Of a stretch of 64,000 bases of DNA, positions 17,348 to 25,736 are shown piece after piece. The notes under the pieces are model-generated. The model had not been told where the DNA came from. It did not search any database and worked only from the letters and a program-made list of their open reading frames with translations. Each line of letters starts with the position of its first letter. Position 1 is the stretch's first letter. A program made the position numbers and the translations under genes. This DNA is from Actinoplanes sp. SE50/110 (GTDB lineage Bacteria; Actinomycetota; Actinomycetes; Mycobacteriales; Micromonosporaceae): NCBI RefSeq assembly GCF_900119315.1, contig NZ_LT827010.1:7062001-7126000 (forward strand), written 5' to 3'.

Positions 17348-17799
17348 ATGTCGTTCCCGAGGAAGCAGGACCGGCCGGCGCTGGCGGATGACCCGGCCGG
17401 CGGCGACTGGCAGTCGGCGCAGGGGCTGCTCTGGATGAGCGCGGCGCCGGCCGCGGCCGGCTGGTGGCGTACGGTGCACCGGCAGGTGCGATGGTCGCCG
17501 CACCGGCCTACGGCGCCTTCTTCCGCCACGGCGCCGGAACGACGGGCCTGCACGAGCTCGCCTGGTTCCTGCTCGCCACCGCCACCCTGCTGCTGATCCT
17601 GATCGTCGCCGACCGCTCCCTGTCCCGCCTCAGCACCACTGCCGACGAAAACCACCTCGGCACCACCGACGACCAGAACCGTCCCGGGATCGCAGCCGGT
17701 ACTCACGTCGGTGAGGAGGATCGTCCTGGTTCCACCGCCGACACCTCCGCCGACGAGGACCGCCGGCGAAGTACCCACCCGAAAGGATCACCCTCATGA
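17348..17799 (+). pseudogene. Small membrane protein, possibly frameshifted near 17465
   Basis: Two overlapping frames look coding in turn. From ATG 17348 the first 40 codons (MSFPRKQDRPALADDPAGGD...) show strong G/C third positions, then the bias moves to the frame beginning at GTG 17464. That frame encodes a hydrophobic helix (ELAWFLLATATLLLILIVA) and an acidic, Thr/Asp-rich tail ending at 17799. The simplest reading is one gene broken by a single-base change near 17465. Alternatives are two overlapping genes or a sequencing error. Family unknown. Confidence 0.35.
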
Positions 17800-17920
17800 C
17801 CGGAGGGGCCGGCTCGGTAACGCCGTTCAGCGCCGGCCCTGGGATCGGGCCGGGCGCTGAACGATGACATCGAGGGGCGGGGTTCACGGCGTACGCCGGC
17901 AATCGCAGCGGTCTGAAGGA

Positions 17921-18123
17921 CCGCGCACCGCAAGAAAGCCACGGCCCGAAGCCCCGCGCACCGCAAGAAAGCCACGGCCCGAAGCCCCGCGCACCGCAAG
18001 AAAGCCACGGCCCCAAGCCCCGCACACCGCCAGAAACCGCAGCCCGAAGCCCCGCACCGCCAGAAACCGCAGCCCGAAGCCCCGCACCGCCAGAAACCGC
18101 AGCCCGACGCCCCGCGCAGCGCG
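17921..18123. repeat. Minisatellite of 33-bp and 30-bp direct repeats
   Basis: Three copies of a 33-bp unit beginning GCCCCGCGCACCGCAAGAAA (17921-18016, the first copy short at its 5' end) pass into three copies of a related 32/30-bp unit beginning GCCCCGCACCGCCAGAAACC (18017-18108), with a partial copy to 18123. The units are adjacent with no unique spacers, so this is not a CRISPR array. All frames are open because the lengths divide by 3, but codon use and lack of starts argue against a protein. The wider gap 17800-18222 contains no other gene, only the pheT terminator. Confidence 0.85.
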
Positions 18124-18185
18124 TAAGAGAACCGCCGCCTGGAGCCCCGCGCAGTGCCGCACCGAAGCAACAGCCGGGGAGAAGC

Positions 18186-18212
18186 GGTCCGGAGCCGTGA
18201 CGGCTCCGGACC
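18186..18212 (-). terminator. Terminator downstream of pheST
   Basis: Perfect 12-bp stem GGTCCGGAGCCG / CGGCTCCGGACC around a 3-base loop, 11 bases beyond the pheT stop in the direction of transcription. Followed on that strand by a CTTCTCCCC stretch rather than a full T-tract, as is common in high-GC actinobacteria. Confidence 0.65.
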
Positions 18213-18222
18213 ACCTCGCCGG

Positions 18223-20685
18223 TCAGGCGCCGCGCAGGGTCGCGCCGAAGCGCGCCGTCGTCACCGCCACCGCGGCGTCGCGGGCGGCGATCGTCTCGTC
18301 GGAGGTCAGCGTCCGGTCCGGCGCGCGGAACGTCAGCTTGTAGGCCAGCGACCGCTTCCCCTCGCCGAGCTGCGCCGACTCGTACACGTCGAACAGTGCC
18401 ACCGATTCCAGCAGCGAACCCGCGCCCTCGGCCAGGGCGGCGCGGACCTCGTCGGCCGGCACCGTGCGGTCCAGGACCAGTGCCACGTCGATCAGCGCCG
18501 GCGGGAACGTGGAGATCAGCGGGGCGTCGACGACCGGGGCGTCCGGCAGCGCGTCCAGCGAAAGCTCCATCGCGCTGGTGCGTTTCGGCAGTTCGAGGGC
18601 GGAGACGACGGCCGGGTGCAGCTCGCCGGCGTGGCCGACGACCTCGCCGTCGACCAGGATCGCGGCGCAGCGGCCCGGGTGCCACGGGGCCTGCTCGGCG
18701 GCGCGGACCCCGACCCGGGCGGCGGGCACCCCGGCGGCGGCGATCGCGATGCGGGCGGCCTCGATGGCGTCCGCCCAGCTCGCCGGGCGGCCCTCACCCC
18801 ACCAGCCGGCCGGGGCGGCGTCGCCGGTCAGGACCGCGGCCAGGTGCCACGGCTGGTCGGGGACGATCGCGTTGGCCCGCGCCCACTCGTCGGCGTCCGG
18901 CCGCCGGTCGACGCCGAGGACCGGCGGAGCCTCCGCGGTCAGCCGCGGCAGGAACACCGTGCCGGTCTCGAAGAGCGCCACGTCCCGGTGCCCGCGGCCC
19001 AGGTTGCGCTTGAGCGTGCCGAGCAGCGGGCCGAGCAGGTTGGTGCGCAGCAGCGGCTCCTCCTCGGACAGCGGGTTGGTGAGCCGGACCGCGCTGCGCC
19101 GCGGGTCGTCGGCCGGCAGCCCGAGCTGGTCCGCGGCGCCGGGCGCGACGAACGGGTAGGACAGCACCTCGACGTACCCGTTCTCGGCGAGCGCGCGGCC
19201 GACCGAGCGGCGGCGGCGCTGCCCGGGGGTGAGCCCGTTGCTGGCCCCGGCCGGCGGCAGCACACTCGGGATGTCGTGGTAGCCGCCGAGCCGGGCCACC
19301 TCCTCGACCAGGTCGATCGGGGCCTGCAGGTCGGGCCGCCAGCTGGGCGGGACGACGTCGCTGCCGGCGACCGTGCAGCCGGCCGCGGTGAGCAGCTCGG
19401 CGATCCGGTCCGGCGGGTAGGGCAGGCCGATGACCTTCGACGGGAGCTCGGCCGGCAGGTGGATCGCGGCCGGCGGGGCCACGTGGTCGAGGTCGAGGAT
19501 CCGCTCGTCGGCGGTCCCGCCGGCGTGCTCCAGCAGGATCGCCACCGCGCGCTCCAGCGCGGGCAGGGTGAGCTGCGGGTCGACGCCGCGCTCCCACCGC
19601 TTGGCGGCCTCGCTGAACAGCCGGTGCCGGCGGGCGGTGCGCCCCACCATCACCGGATCCCAGTGCGCGGCTTCGAGGAGCACGTCGACCGTGCCCGGCT
19701 GCCACTCGCTGGTCTCGCCGCCCATCACCGCGGCCAGCGAGATCGGCCCGGTCTCGTCGCAGATCACCATGTCCTCGGCGTCGAGGATCCGGGCGACACC
19801 GTCCAGCGTGGTGAGCTTCTCGCCGGCCCGGGCACGCCGCACGGTCAGCCCGCCGCGCAGTCGCTGCAGGTCGAAGACGTGCATCGGCTGGCCGAATTCC
19901 AGCATCAGGTAGTTGGTGATGTCGACCGGCAGCGAGATGGCCCGGATACCGGCCTGGATCAGCCGGCGCTGCATCCACTCGGGGGACTGCGCCTGCGGGT
20001 CGATGCCGCGCACGACGCGCGCCGAGAACCGGTCGCAGCCGACGGTGTCCTCGACGGTGACCGGCCACGGCGAGTCGCCGGTCGCGGCGGCGGCCGGGAT
20101 CGCCGCCGGGTCGCGGTAGGCCACCCCGAAATGGGTGGCGAGCTCGCGGGCGATGCCGCGGACGCTCATCTCGTATCCCCGGTCCGGGGTGATCTCCACC
20201 TCGACCAGGACGTCGTCCAGTCCGACCACCGGCCGGGCGTCGGCACCGGGCGTCCCCGCGGGCAGCACGATGATGCCCGAGTGGTCACCGGAGAGTCCGA
20301 GCTCGGCGGCCGAGCAGATCATGCCGTGCGAGTTGCGCCCGTACGTCTTGCGCGCCCCGATCCGGAACCCGCCGGGCAGCTCGCCGCCGGGCAGGATCAC
20401 CACGACGAGGTCGCCCTCGGCGAAGTTGCGGGCGCCGCAGACGATCTCCTGCGGCGCGTCCCGGCCGACGTCGACCGTGCAGAAGCGGATCGGCTTCTTG
20501 AAACCGGTCAGCTCCTCGATCGTGAGGACCCGGCCGACGACCAGGTCACCCTGGACGGTGGCGGCCTGGTCGACGATGGACTCGACCTCCATGCCGAGGG
20601 TGTTCAGCGCCAGGTCGAGCCGCTCGGCGGTGAGGCCGGCCGGCAGGTCGACGTATTCCCGCAGCCATGACAGTGACGTCTTCAC
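18223..20685 (-). CDS. pheT: Phenylalanyl-tRNA synthetase beta subunit
   Basis: 820 residues, normal length for bacterial PheT. Domain order: N-terminal tRNA-binding OB fold (about 45-150, with SHGMICSAAELGLSGDHSGI near 117-136), B3/B4 editing domain with the tRNA-hydrolysing pocket in the middle, B5 domain, catalytic-like domain, and C-terminal ferredoxin-fold anticodon-binding domain from about residue 725 (STFPPALIDVALV to the end). GTG start at 20683-20685, four bases after the pheS stop, so the two subunits are co-translated and form the alpha2beta2 enzyme charging tRNA-Phe. Confidence 0.97.
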   Translation of the reverse strand: MKTSLSWLREYVDLPAGLTAERLDLALNTLGMEVESIVDQAATVQGDLVVGRVLTIEELTGFKKPIRFCTVDVGRDAPQEIVCGARNFAEGDLVVVILPGGELPGGFRIGARKTYGRNSHGMICSAAELGLSGDHSGIIVLPAGTPGADARPVVGLDDVLVEVEITPDRGYEMSVRGIARELATHFGVAYRDPAAIPAAAATGDSPWPVTVEDTVGCDRFSARVVRGIDPQAQSPEWMQRRLIQAGIRAISLPVDITNYLMLEFGQPMHVFDLQRLRGGLTVRRARAGEKLTTLDGVARILDAEDMVICDETGPISLAAVMGGETSEWQPGTVDVLLEAAHWDPVMVGRTARRHRLFSEAAKRWERGVDPQLTLPALERAVAILLEHAGGTADERILDLDHVAPPAAIHLPAELPSKVIGLPYPPDRIAELLTAAGCTVAGSDVVPPSWRPDLQAPIDLVEEVARLGGYHDIPSVLPPAGASNGLTPGQRRRRSVGRALAENGYVEVLSYPFVAPGAADQLGLPADDPRRSAVRLTNPLSEEEPLLRTNLLGPLLGTLKRNLGRGHRDVALFETGTVFLPRLTAEAPPVLGVDRRPDADEWARANAIVPDQPWHLAAVLTGDAAPAGWWGEGRPASWADAIEAARIAIAAAGVPAARVGVRAAEQAPWHPGRCAAILVDGEVVGHAGELHPAVVSALELPKRTSAMELSLDALPDAPVVDAPLISTFPPALIDVALVLDRTVPADEVRAALAEGAGSLLESVALFDVYESAQLGEGKRSLAYKLTFRAPDRTLTSDETIAARDAAVAVTTARFGATLRGA

Positions 20686-20689
20686 GGCT

Positions 20690-21751
20690 TCAGAGCTCCA
20701 TTCCGAAGTTCGTGGTGAACCGCACGTCGCCCTCGACCATGTCGTGCATGTCGCTGACGCCGTTGCGGAACATCAGGGTCCGCTCGACACCCATGCCGAA
20801 GGCGAACCCGGAGTACCGGTCCGGGTCGATGCCGCAGGCGGTCAGCACCTTGGGGTTGACCATGCCGCAGCCGCCCCACTCGACCCAGCGCGGGCCGTCC
20901 CGGTGCTGGGCGAACCAGACGTCGAACTCGGCGGAGGGCTCGGTGAACGGGAAGTAGTGCGGCCGCCAGCGGGTCCGCGCGTCCGGGCCGAACATCGCCC
21001 GGGCGAAGTGGTCCAGGGTGCCGCGCAGGTGGGCCATGGTGATGCCCTCGTCGATGACCAGGCCCTCGATCTGGTGGAAGACCGGGGTGTGGGTGGCGTC
21101 CAGCTCGTCGGTCCGGTATGCCCGGCCCGGGCTGACCACGTAGATCGGCGGGGTGCGGGTGAGCATGGTGCGCACCTGCCCGGGCGACGTGTGGGTGCGC
21201 ATCACCAGGCCGGGCAGGTCGACGAAGAACGTGTCGGAGGCGCCGCGCACCGGGTTGTCCGGGCCGATGTTGAGCGCGTCGAAGTTGGCCCACTCCAGCT
21301 CCAGCTGGGGACCGTCGACGATGTCGTAGCCCATGCCGAGGAACATGTCCCCCATGGTCTCCATCAGCGTGGTCAGCGGGTGCCGGGCGCCGCGCGGGCG
21401 CCGGTTCCACGGCAGGGTGACGTCGACCCGCTCCTCGACGAGGATCCGGGCGGCGCGGTCGGCTTCCAGCTCGGCCTCGCGCGACTCGTACGCCGCCTGG
21501 ATCGCCTGCCGGGCCTCGTTGACCCGCTTGCCGGCGTCGGATTTCGCGGCCGGCGGCAGCGACCCGATCTCCCGGCGGGCCAGCGACACCGGCGAGCGGT
21601 CGCCGAGGTGCGCCGGCTTCAGCGCCCGCAGGTCGTCGAGCGACGCGGCGTCGGCGAAGGCGGCGTCGGCGGCCTTGATCGATTCTTCGAGAGCCGACGG
21701 GTCGAGCAGGGCGGCCTGCTTCGGATCGTACGGATCGTTACGGTAGGACAT
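20690..21751 (-). CDS. pheS: Phenylalanyl-tRNA synthetase alpha subunit
   Basis: 353 residues from ATG 21749-21751, with a GAGGGAG site 9 bases upstream. An N-terminal coiled coil (about 10-90) is followed by the class II catalytic core: motif 1 around TMGDMFLGMGYDIVDGP, motif 2 around RTDELDATHTPVFHQIEG, and motif 3 GFAFGMGVERTLMFRNGV close to the C-terminus. I looked for a T-box or Phe-rich leader peptide between 21752 and 21923 and saw neither, so regulation of the operon is not evident. Confidence 0.97.
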   Translation of the reverse strand: MSYRNDPYDPKQAALLDPSALEESIKAADAAFADAASLDDLRALKPAHLGDRSPVSLARREIGSLPPAAKSDAGKRVNEARQAIQAAYESREAELEADRAARILVEERVDVTLPWNRRPRGARHPLTTLMETMGDMFLGMGYDIVDGPQLELEWANFDALNIGPDNPVRGASDTFFVDLPGLVMRTHTSPGQVRTMLTRTPPIYVVSPGRAYRTDELDATHTPVFHQIEGLVIDEGITMAHLRGTLDHFARAMFGPDARTRWRPHYFPFTEPSAEFDVWFAQHRDGPRWVEWGGCGMVNPKVLTACGIDPDRYSGFAFGMGVERTLMFRNGVSDMHDMVEGDVRFTTNFGMEL

Positions 21752-21923
21752 GGCTGGGCGAACTCCCTCACACCAGATGAGCCATCGGGCAGTGTACGGA
21801 GGCACGGCTGAGCCGCAGCCCGCCGGTCATCGGGAGTCGCGCAGATGGGTCAGATCCGGCGCCCGCGACCAGCGGGCCGGATAAACAGTTCCCTCGGACC
21901 TGACATGGCGGCCAGTCTACCTC

Positions 21924-22697
21924 TCAGCGTTGGGCGCGAGCACTCGCATACAGGCAGACGGCGGCCGCGGCGGCCAGGTTGAGGCTCTCCGCCCCGCCGT
22001 AGATCGGCACCCGCACCCGTCGGTCGGCCGCGTCGAGCAGCTCACCGGGCAGGCCGTGCGCCTCCGAGCCGAACAGCCACGCGGTCGGCGCGGCCAGCAG
22101 CCCGCCGTCGAGCAGCGAGTCCACGTCGTCCGAGCCGGTGCCGCTGGTGGCGAGCACCTGCAGGCCGGAATCCTGCAGCAGGTCGAGCACGTCGAGCGGG
22201 GCGCGGACCACGTCGACGTGGAACAGCGAGCCGGCCGAGGCACGGACACACTTGCCGTTGTACGGGTCGACGGCATCCCCTGCGAAGATCACCGTGCCCG
22301 CCCCGGCGGCGTCGGCGGTGCGCAGGATGGTGCCGGCGTTGCCCGGGTCCCGGATCTCGGCGAGCACCGCGACCAGCTGCGGGCCCTTGGCGAGCGCCTC
22401 GCCGATCGGCACGTCGACCTGCTCGCAGAGCGCGACCAGGCCCTGCGGCTGCACCGTCTCGGCCAGCGCCGCCAGAGCGTCGTCGGTGACCGGGGAGACC
22501 TCGGGGGCCTGGGCGGCCAGTTCGGCGTGCCGGTCCAGCCCGGCCGGGGTGCCGAACAGCTCCAGCACGGCGCCGGCGGCCAGCGCCTCGCGGACGGCCT
22601 GCGGGCCCTCGGCGAGGAACCGCCCGGCGGCGTCGCGGTCCCGGCGGCGCTGCAGGCGGCGGGCCGACACGATTCGGGGCGTACGCGGCGTGTACAT
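21924..22697 (-). CDS. TrmH/SpoU-family RNA 2'-O-methyltransferase
   Basis: 257 residues. It has an N-terminal L30e-like substrate-binding domain (RFLAEGPQAVREALAAG near 26-42) and a SPOUT methyltransferase domain: motif 1 LAEIRDPGNAGTILRTADAAG (about 109-129), motif 2 WLFGSEAHGLPGELL near 202-216 and motif 3 IYGGAESLNLAAAAAVCLYA near 229-248, which form the trefoil-knot SAM site. Probably modifies ribosomal RNA; the exact target is not known. Follows the infC-rpmI-rplT operon but after a strong hairpin. Confidence 0.88.
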   Translation of the reverse strand: MYTPRTPRIVSARRLQRRRDRDAAGRFLAEGPQAVREALAAGAVLELFGTPAGLDRHAELAAQAPEVSPVTDDALAALAETVQPQGLVALCEQVDVPIGEALAKGPQLVAVLAEIRDPGNAGTILRTADAAGAGTVIFAGDAVDPYNGKCVRASAGSLFHVDVVRAPLDVLDLLQDSGLQVLATSGTGSDDVDSLLDGGLLAAPTAWLFGSEAHGLPGELLDAADRRVRVPIYGGAESLNLAAAAAVCLYASARAQR

Positions 22698-22717
22698 CGG
22701 CCGTCCTTGGAGGAATG

Positions 22718-22750
22718 GGAAACGCCCCCCGATCGCTCGGGGGGCGTTCC
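22718..22750 (-). terminator. Terminator of infC-rpmI-rplT
   Basis: Twelve-bp stem AACGCCCCCCGA / TCGGGGGGCGTT with a 4-base loop directly after rplT, extended by flanking GGA/TCC. In the direction of transcription the second arm ends CGTTTCCCATTCC, a modest T-tract. The trmH-type gene begins about 20 bases later, so some read-through may feed it. Confidence 0.8.
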
Positions 22751-22760
22751 GGGAACGAAC

Positions 22761-23153
22761 TCAGGCAGCCTGGGCGGCGGCGCCGCCGGTGCCCTCGGCC
22801 GCGACGGCCGCGCGGGCGACCTCGACGATGGCCGCGAACGCGGTGGCGTCGTTGACCGCGAGGTCGGCCAGGATCTTGCGGTCGACCTCCACCTCGGCCA
22901 GCTTCAGGCCCTGGATGAGGCGGTTGTAGGTCATGCCGTTGGCCCGGGCCGCCGCGTTGATGCGGGTGATCCACAGCTGGCGGAAGTCGCCCTTGCGGTC
23001 ACGGCGGTCACGGTACGAGTACTGCATCGAGTGCAGCACCTGCTCCTTGGCCTTGCGGTACAGGCGGGAGCGCTGACCGCGGTAGCCGCTCGCGGTCTCG
23101 AGCAGGGTGCGGCGCTTCTTCTGGGCGTTTACCGCCCGCTTGACGCGTGCCAT
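22761..23153 (-). CDS. rplT: 50S ribosomal protein L20
   Basis: 130 residues; canonical MARVKRAVNAQKKRR start and GYRGQRSRLYRKAKEQVLHSMQYSYRDRR basic helix, then the globular RNA-binding domain with WITRINAAARANGMTYNRLIQGL. Binds 23S rRNA early in large-subunit assembly. The C-terminus has an Ala/Gly-rich extension of about a dozen residues. Last gene of the infC-rpmI-rplT operon. Confidence 0.97.
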   Translation of the reverse strand: MARVKRAVNAQKKRRTLLETASGYRGQRSRLYRKAKEQVLHSMQYSYRDRRDRKGDFRQLWITRINAAARANGMTYNRLIQGLKLAEVEVDRKILADLAVNDATAFAAIVEVARAAVAAEGTGGAAAQAA

Positions 23154-23191
23154 TTCAAGTACTCCTTACAGGGGAACGTGTCAGGCGCGCG

Positions 23192-23386
23192 TCAGCGGCC
23201 CAGAAGCTTCTTCACTCGCGGGACGTCGACCTTCGCCACCACGACAGTGCCGGTCATCCGGCGGGTAACGTGGGAGGACTTGTGCTCGAGCAGGTGGCGC
23301 TTGCCGGTCAGCTCACGCACGATCTTGCCCTTGCCGGTGACCTTCACCCGCTTACCCATGCCGGTGTGGCTCTTCATCTTCGGCAC
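23192..23386 (-). CDS. rpmI: 50S ribosomal protein L35
   Basis: 64 residues, normal for L35: MPKMKSHTGMGKRVKVTGKGKIVRE at the start, and HLLEHKSSHVTRRM in the middle. Very basic rRNA-binding protein of the large subunit. Lies 57 bases after infC and 38 bases before rplT, the standard order. Confidence 0.97.
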   Translation of the reverse strand: MPKMKSHTGMGKRVKVTGKGKIVRELTGKRHLLEHKSSHVTRRMTGTVVVAKVDVPRVKKLLGR

Positions 23387-23443
23387 TTAGAACGCCTCTT
23401 TCTGATCTTTCCGCCGAGCCCGGGGGACCGGCGGAAAAGCTGA

Positions 23444-24076
23444 CTACTCTGCTGCTGCTGTGCTGTCGGCAGTCTCGGCCGACGGAACCTCGGTGCCGTC
23501 GTCCTCGCGCGGCTCACGGGCAGGCTTGACTCCGGCCGCGGTGGCGGCGACCGCCGCGGCCTTGGTGGCCCGGTGCGGTGCCAGCACCATGATCATGTTT
23601 CGACCGTCCTGCTTCGGACTGGCCTCCACGAAGCCCAGCTCGGAGATCTCCTCGCTGAGCCGACGGAGCAGCCGGAAGCCCAGTTCGGGCCGGCTCTGCT
23701 CACGACCGCGGAACATGATCGTCACCTTGACCTTGTCGCCCGCCTTGAGGAACCGCACCACGTGACCCTTTTTGGTCTCGTAGTCGTGCGGGTCGATCTT
23801 CGGCCGAAGCTTCATTTCCTTGATGACGGTCTGCTGCTGGTTGCGCCGCGCTTCGCGGGCCTTCAGTGCGCTCTCGTACTTGAACTTGCCGAAGTCCATG
23901 AGCTTGCACACCGGCGGCCGGGCCATCGGAGCAACCTCGACCAGGTCCAGATCGACATCCGCGGCCAGTTGGAGCGCACGCTCGACCGGCACGATGCCGA
24001 CCTGCTCACCCTCCGGACCGACCAGACGGACCTCTCGAGCCCGGATCTGTTCGTTCACGCGTGGTTCGACGCTGAT
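23444..24076 (-). CDS. infC: Translation initiation factor IF-3 (apparent AUC start)
   Basis: IF-3 keeps the 30S subunit free and proofreads start codons. N-domain VNEQIRAREVRLVGPEGEQVGI and C-domain with MKLRPKIDPHDYETK and FRGREQSRPELG are typical; an Ala/Glu-rich tail of about 35 residues is an actinobacterial extension. I place the start at ATC 24074-24076, giving 210 residues beginning ISVEPRVNEQ: an AGGAGG site sits 4 bases before it, whereas the GTG at 24058 is 22 bases from that site. Rare AUU/AUC starts are characteristic of infC and permit IF-3 to limit its own synthesis. Confidence 0.95.
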   Translation of the reverse strand: MSVEPRVNEQIRAREVRLVGPEGEQVGIVPVERALQLAADVDLDLVEVAPMARPPVCKLMDFGKFKYESALKAREARRNQQQTVIKEMKLRPKIDPHDYETKKGHVVRFLKAGDKVKVTIMFRGREQSRPELGFRLLRRLSEEISELGFVEASPKQDGRNMIMVLAPHRATKAAAVAATAAGVKPAREPREDDGTEVPSAETADSTAAAE

Positions 24077-24170
24077 GGGGCCTCCTCAGAACGTACCTAC
24101 TTCTGCCAATGTCGGTCGGCCCCGAATCACCGCCCCGCTGACAAGCCGGGACGGCCGGGAAAGCAGAAGA

Positions 24171-24221
24171 CCTCGGCGCGCGCATCTCCTGATCCAGCTG
24201 GATCAGGCGCGCATGCCGAGG
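24171..24221 (-). promoter_or_regulatory. infC leader hairpin (attenuator-like)
   Basis: A perfect 20-base palindrome CCTGATCCAGCTGGATCAGG (24188-24207) is nested in outer CCTCGGC / GCCGAGG arms with GCGCGC-rich flanks, making a stem of over 20 bp about 95 bases before the infC start. On the infC strand it is followed by TCTTCTGCTTT. This could be an attenuator or a ribosomal-protein control site of the infC operon. The rest of 24077-24389 has no gene. Confidence 0.55.
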
Positions 24222-24389
24222 CCCGCTCGACCGGTCATCGACGTCCAAAGGGAGGACGCGCCCCGCGCAGGGATTATTCCCTGTTCGGATGACCGGACCC
24301 AGCCACGTCAGTGACTCGGGTGGGAACCAGCGGGCTCCTCTTTCGCGTCCGAGGCAGGCCCCGGACGTGGTCGACTGCCCGCTAGTCTA

Positions 24390-24848
24390 TCAGGCCTTGT
24401 GAGAGGCCGAATGCAGGGCCCGCAGCGCGCGCACCCCGTCCACCGCGTAGTCCTTGTCCACCGCCTGCAGCGCGTGGATCGACACCTGCTCGTCGTCGAA
24501 GAGCTCCAGCTGCGCCCACGGCGAGTTCCGGTCGAACCGGACCGCGCGCACCACGTCCCACGGCAGGTCGTAACCGCCCACCACGTTGCGCACGTGCACG
24601 CCCTGCTCGTCGGCGGCCACCCGGGGCCGGCAGAAGGTCAGGATGCCGAGCCCGAGCAGGATGCCCAGCCCGATCATCGCGACCTGGTCGCCGCGCTGGA
24701 AGCTGCCCACCCCGACCTGCCCGGAGTGGTCGAAACCACCCTGGCCGTGCAGACCGAAGCTGAGCACGGTGAAGAAGATCGCGACGGCGGCCGCGATCGG
24801 GCCGGCCACCCAGCGGATCCTTCTCGGCCGGAAAACCACGTCAGTCAT
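24390..24848 (-). CDS. PH-domain membrane protein
   Basis: 152 residues from ATG 24846-24848; a GTG two codons earlier overlaps the hisG stop (GTGA) and could be used instead. Two hydrophobic helices (about 14-33 and 56-75) are followed by a small bacterial PH-like domain (RVAADEQGVHVRNVVGGYDLPWDVVRAVRF and beyond). Membrane protein of unknown role that commonly follows hisG in actinobacteria. Transcribed with hisE-hisG. Confidence 0.8.
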   Translation of the reverse strand: MTDVVFRPRRIRWVAGPIAAAVAIFFTVLSFGLHGQGGFDHSGQVGVGSFQRGDQVAMIGLGILLGLGILTFCRPRVAADEQGVHVRNVVGGYDLPWDVVRAVRFDRNSPWAQLELFDDEQVSIHALQAVDKDYAVDGVRALRALHSASHKA

Positions 24849-24850
24849 GA

Positions 24851-25693
24851 TCACAACCTGCAGTTGGCGATGTCGGTCACCAGAATGGCACGTGCGCCGA
24901 GGTCGTACAGCTCATCCATCACCCGGTGCACCTGGCTGCGCTGGACCATCGCCTGCACGGCGACCCAGCCCTCCCGGTGCAGCGGGGAGACGGTCGGCGA
25001 CTCGATCCCCGGGGTCAGGCCGGTGGCCTGCTCCAGCAGGTCGGCCCGCACGTCGTAGGCGAGCATCACGAAGTTGCGGGCGACCAGCACGCCGTTGAGC
25101 CGGCGCAGCAGCTGCGCGGCGCCGGCCGGGGCCTGGACGTCGCGGCCGATCAGCACGGCCGACGAGCGGATCAGCGGCTCGCCGAGCGTGACCAGGCCGG
25201 CCTGGCGCAGTGTGGCGCCGGTCTCCACCACGTCGGCGATCAGGTCGGCGACCCCGAGCCGGACCGCGTTCTCGACCGCGCCGTCCAGGCGGACCACCTC
25301 GGCCTTCAGCTCGTGCTCGACCAGGTAGGCGCCGACCAGGCCGGGGAAGGCGGTGGCGATCCGCTTGCCGCCGATCTGGTCCACCGAGGTCAGCGTGCCG
25401 GCCGGGGCGGCCCAGCGGAACGTGGCGCCGCCGAAGTTCAGGTCGAGCAGCTCGGTGGCCGGCACGCCGGAGTCGACGAGCAGATCCCGGCCGGTGATGC
25501 CGAGATCCAGGTCACCCGAGCCGACGTAGGTCGCGATGTCGCGCGGCCGCAGGTAGAAGAACTCGACATTGTTGGCCTCGTCACGGCAGACGAGGTCCTT
25601 CGGGTCGGTGCGCTGACGGTAGCCCGCGTCCCTCAGCATCTGGCTGGCCGGCGCGGACAGGGTCCCCTTGTTCGGAATGGCGATGCGCAGCAT
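24851..25693 (-). CDS. hisG: ATP phosphoribosyltransferase
   Basis: First enzyme of histidine synthesis, joining ATP and PRPP. 280 residues, the long form with a C-terminal ACT-like regulatory domain (from about 205), implying hexamer and histidine feedback. N-terminal LRIAIPNKGTLSAPASQMLRDAG is the family start; YVGSGDLDLGITGRDLL near 57-73 and the PRPP-binding DVVETGATLRQAGL near 150-163 are present. ATG 25691-25693 has a GAAGGAG site; the open frame continues upstream but has no other signal. It follows hisE by about 40 bases. Confidence 0.96.
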   Translation of the reverse strand: MLRIAIPNKGTLSAPASQMLRDAGYRQRTDPKDLVCRDEANNVEFFYLRPRDIATYVGSGDLDLGITGRDLLVDSGVPATELLDLNFGGATFRWAAPAGTLTSVDQIGGKRIATAFPGLVGAYLVEHELKAEVVRLDGAVENAVRLGVADLIADVVETGATLRQAGLVTLGEPLIRSSAVLIGRDVQAPAGAAQLLRRLNGVLVARNFVMLAYDVRADLLEQATGLTPGIESPTVSPLHREGWVAVQAMVQRSQVHRVMDELYDLGARAILVTDIANCRL

Positions 25694-25736
25694 TGACGTG
25701 CTCCTTCGTTCGACTTCGGACGGATCGGGGCGCACG

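Noticed and set aside
17921..18123. Possible CRISPR array
   Set aside because: Units are contiguous without unique spacers, unit length changes along the array and no cas genes are present.
18154..20670. An 838-codon plus-strand frame opposite pheT
   Set aside because: Antisense shadow of pheT; residues are those expected from reading GC-rich codons backwards.
21752..21923. T-box or Phe leader peptide before pheS
   Set aside because: No T-box core sequence and no run of Phe codons in any frame.
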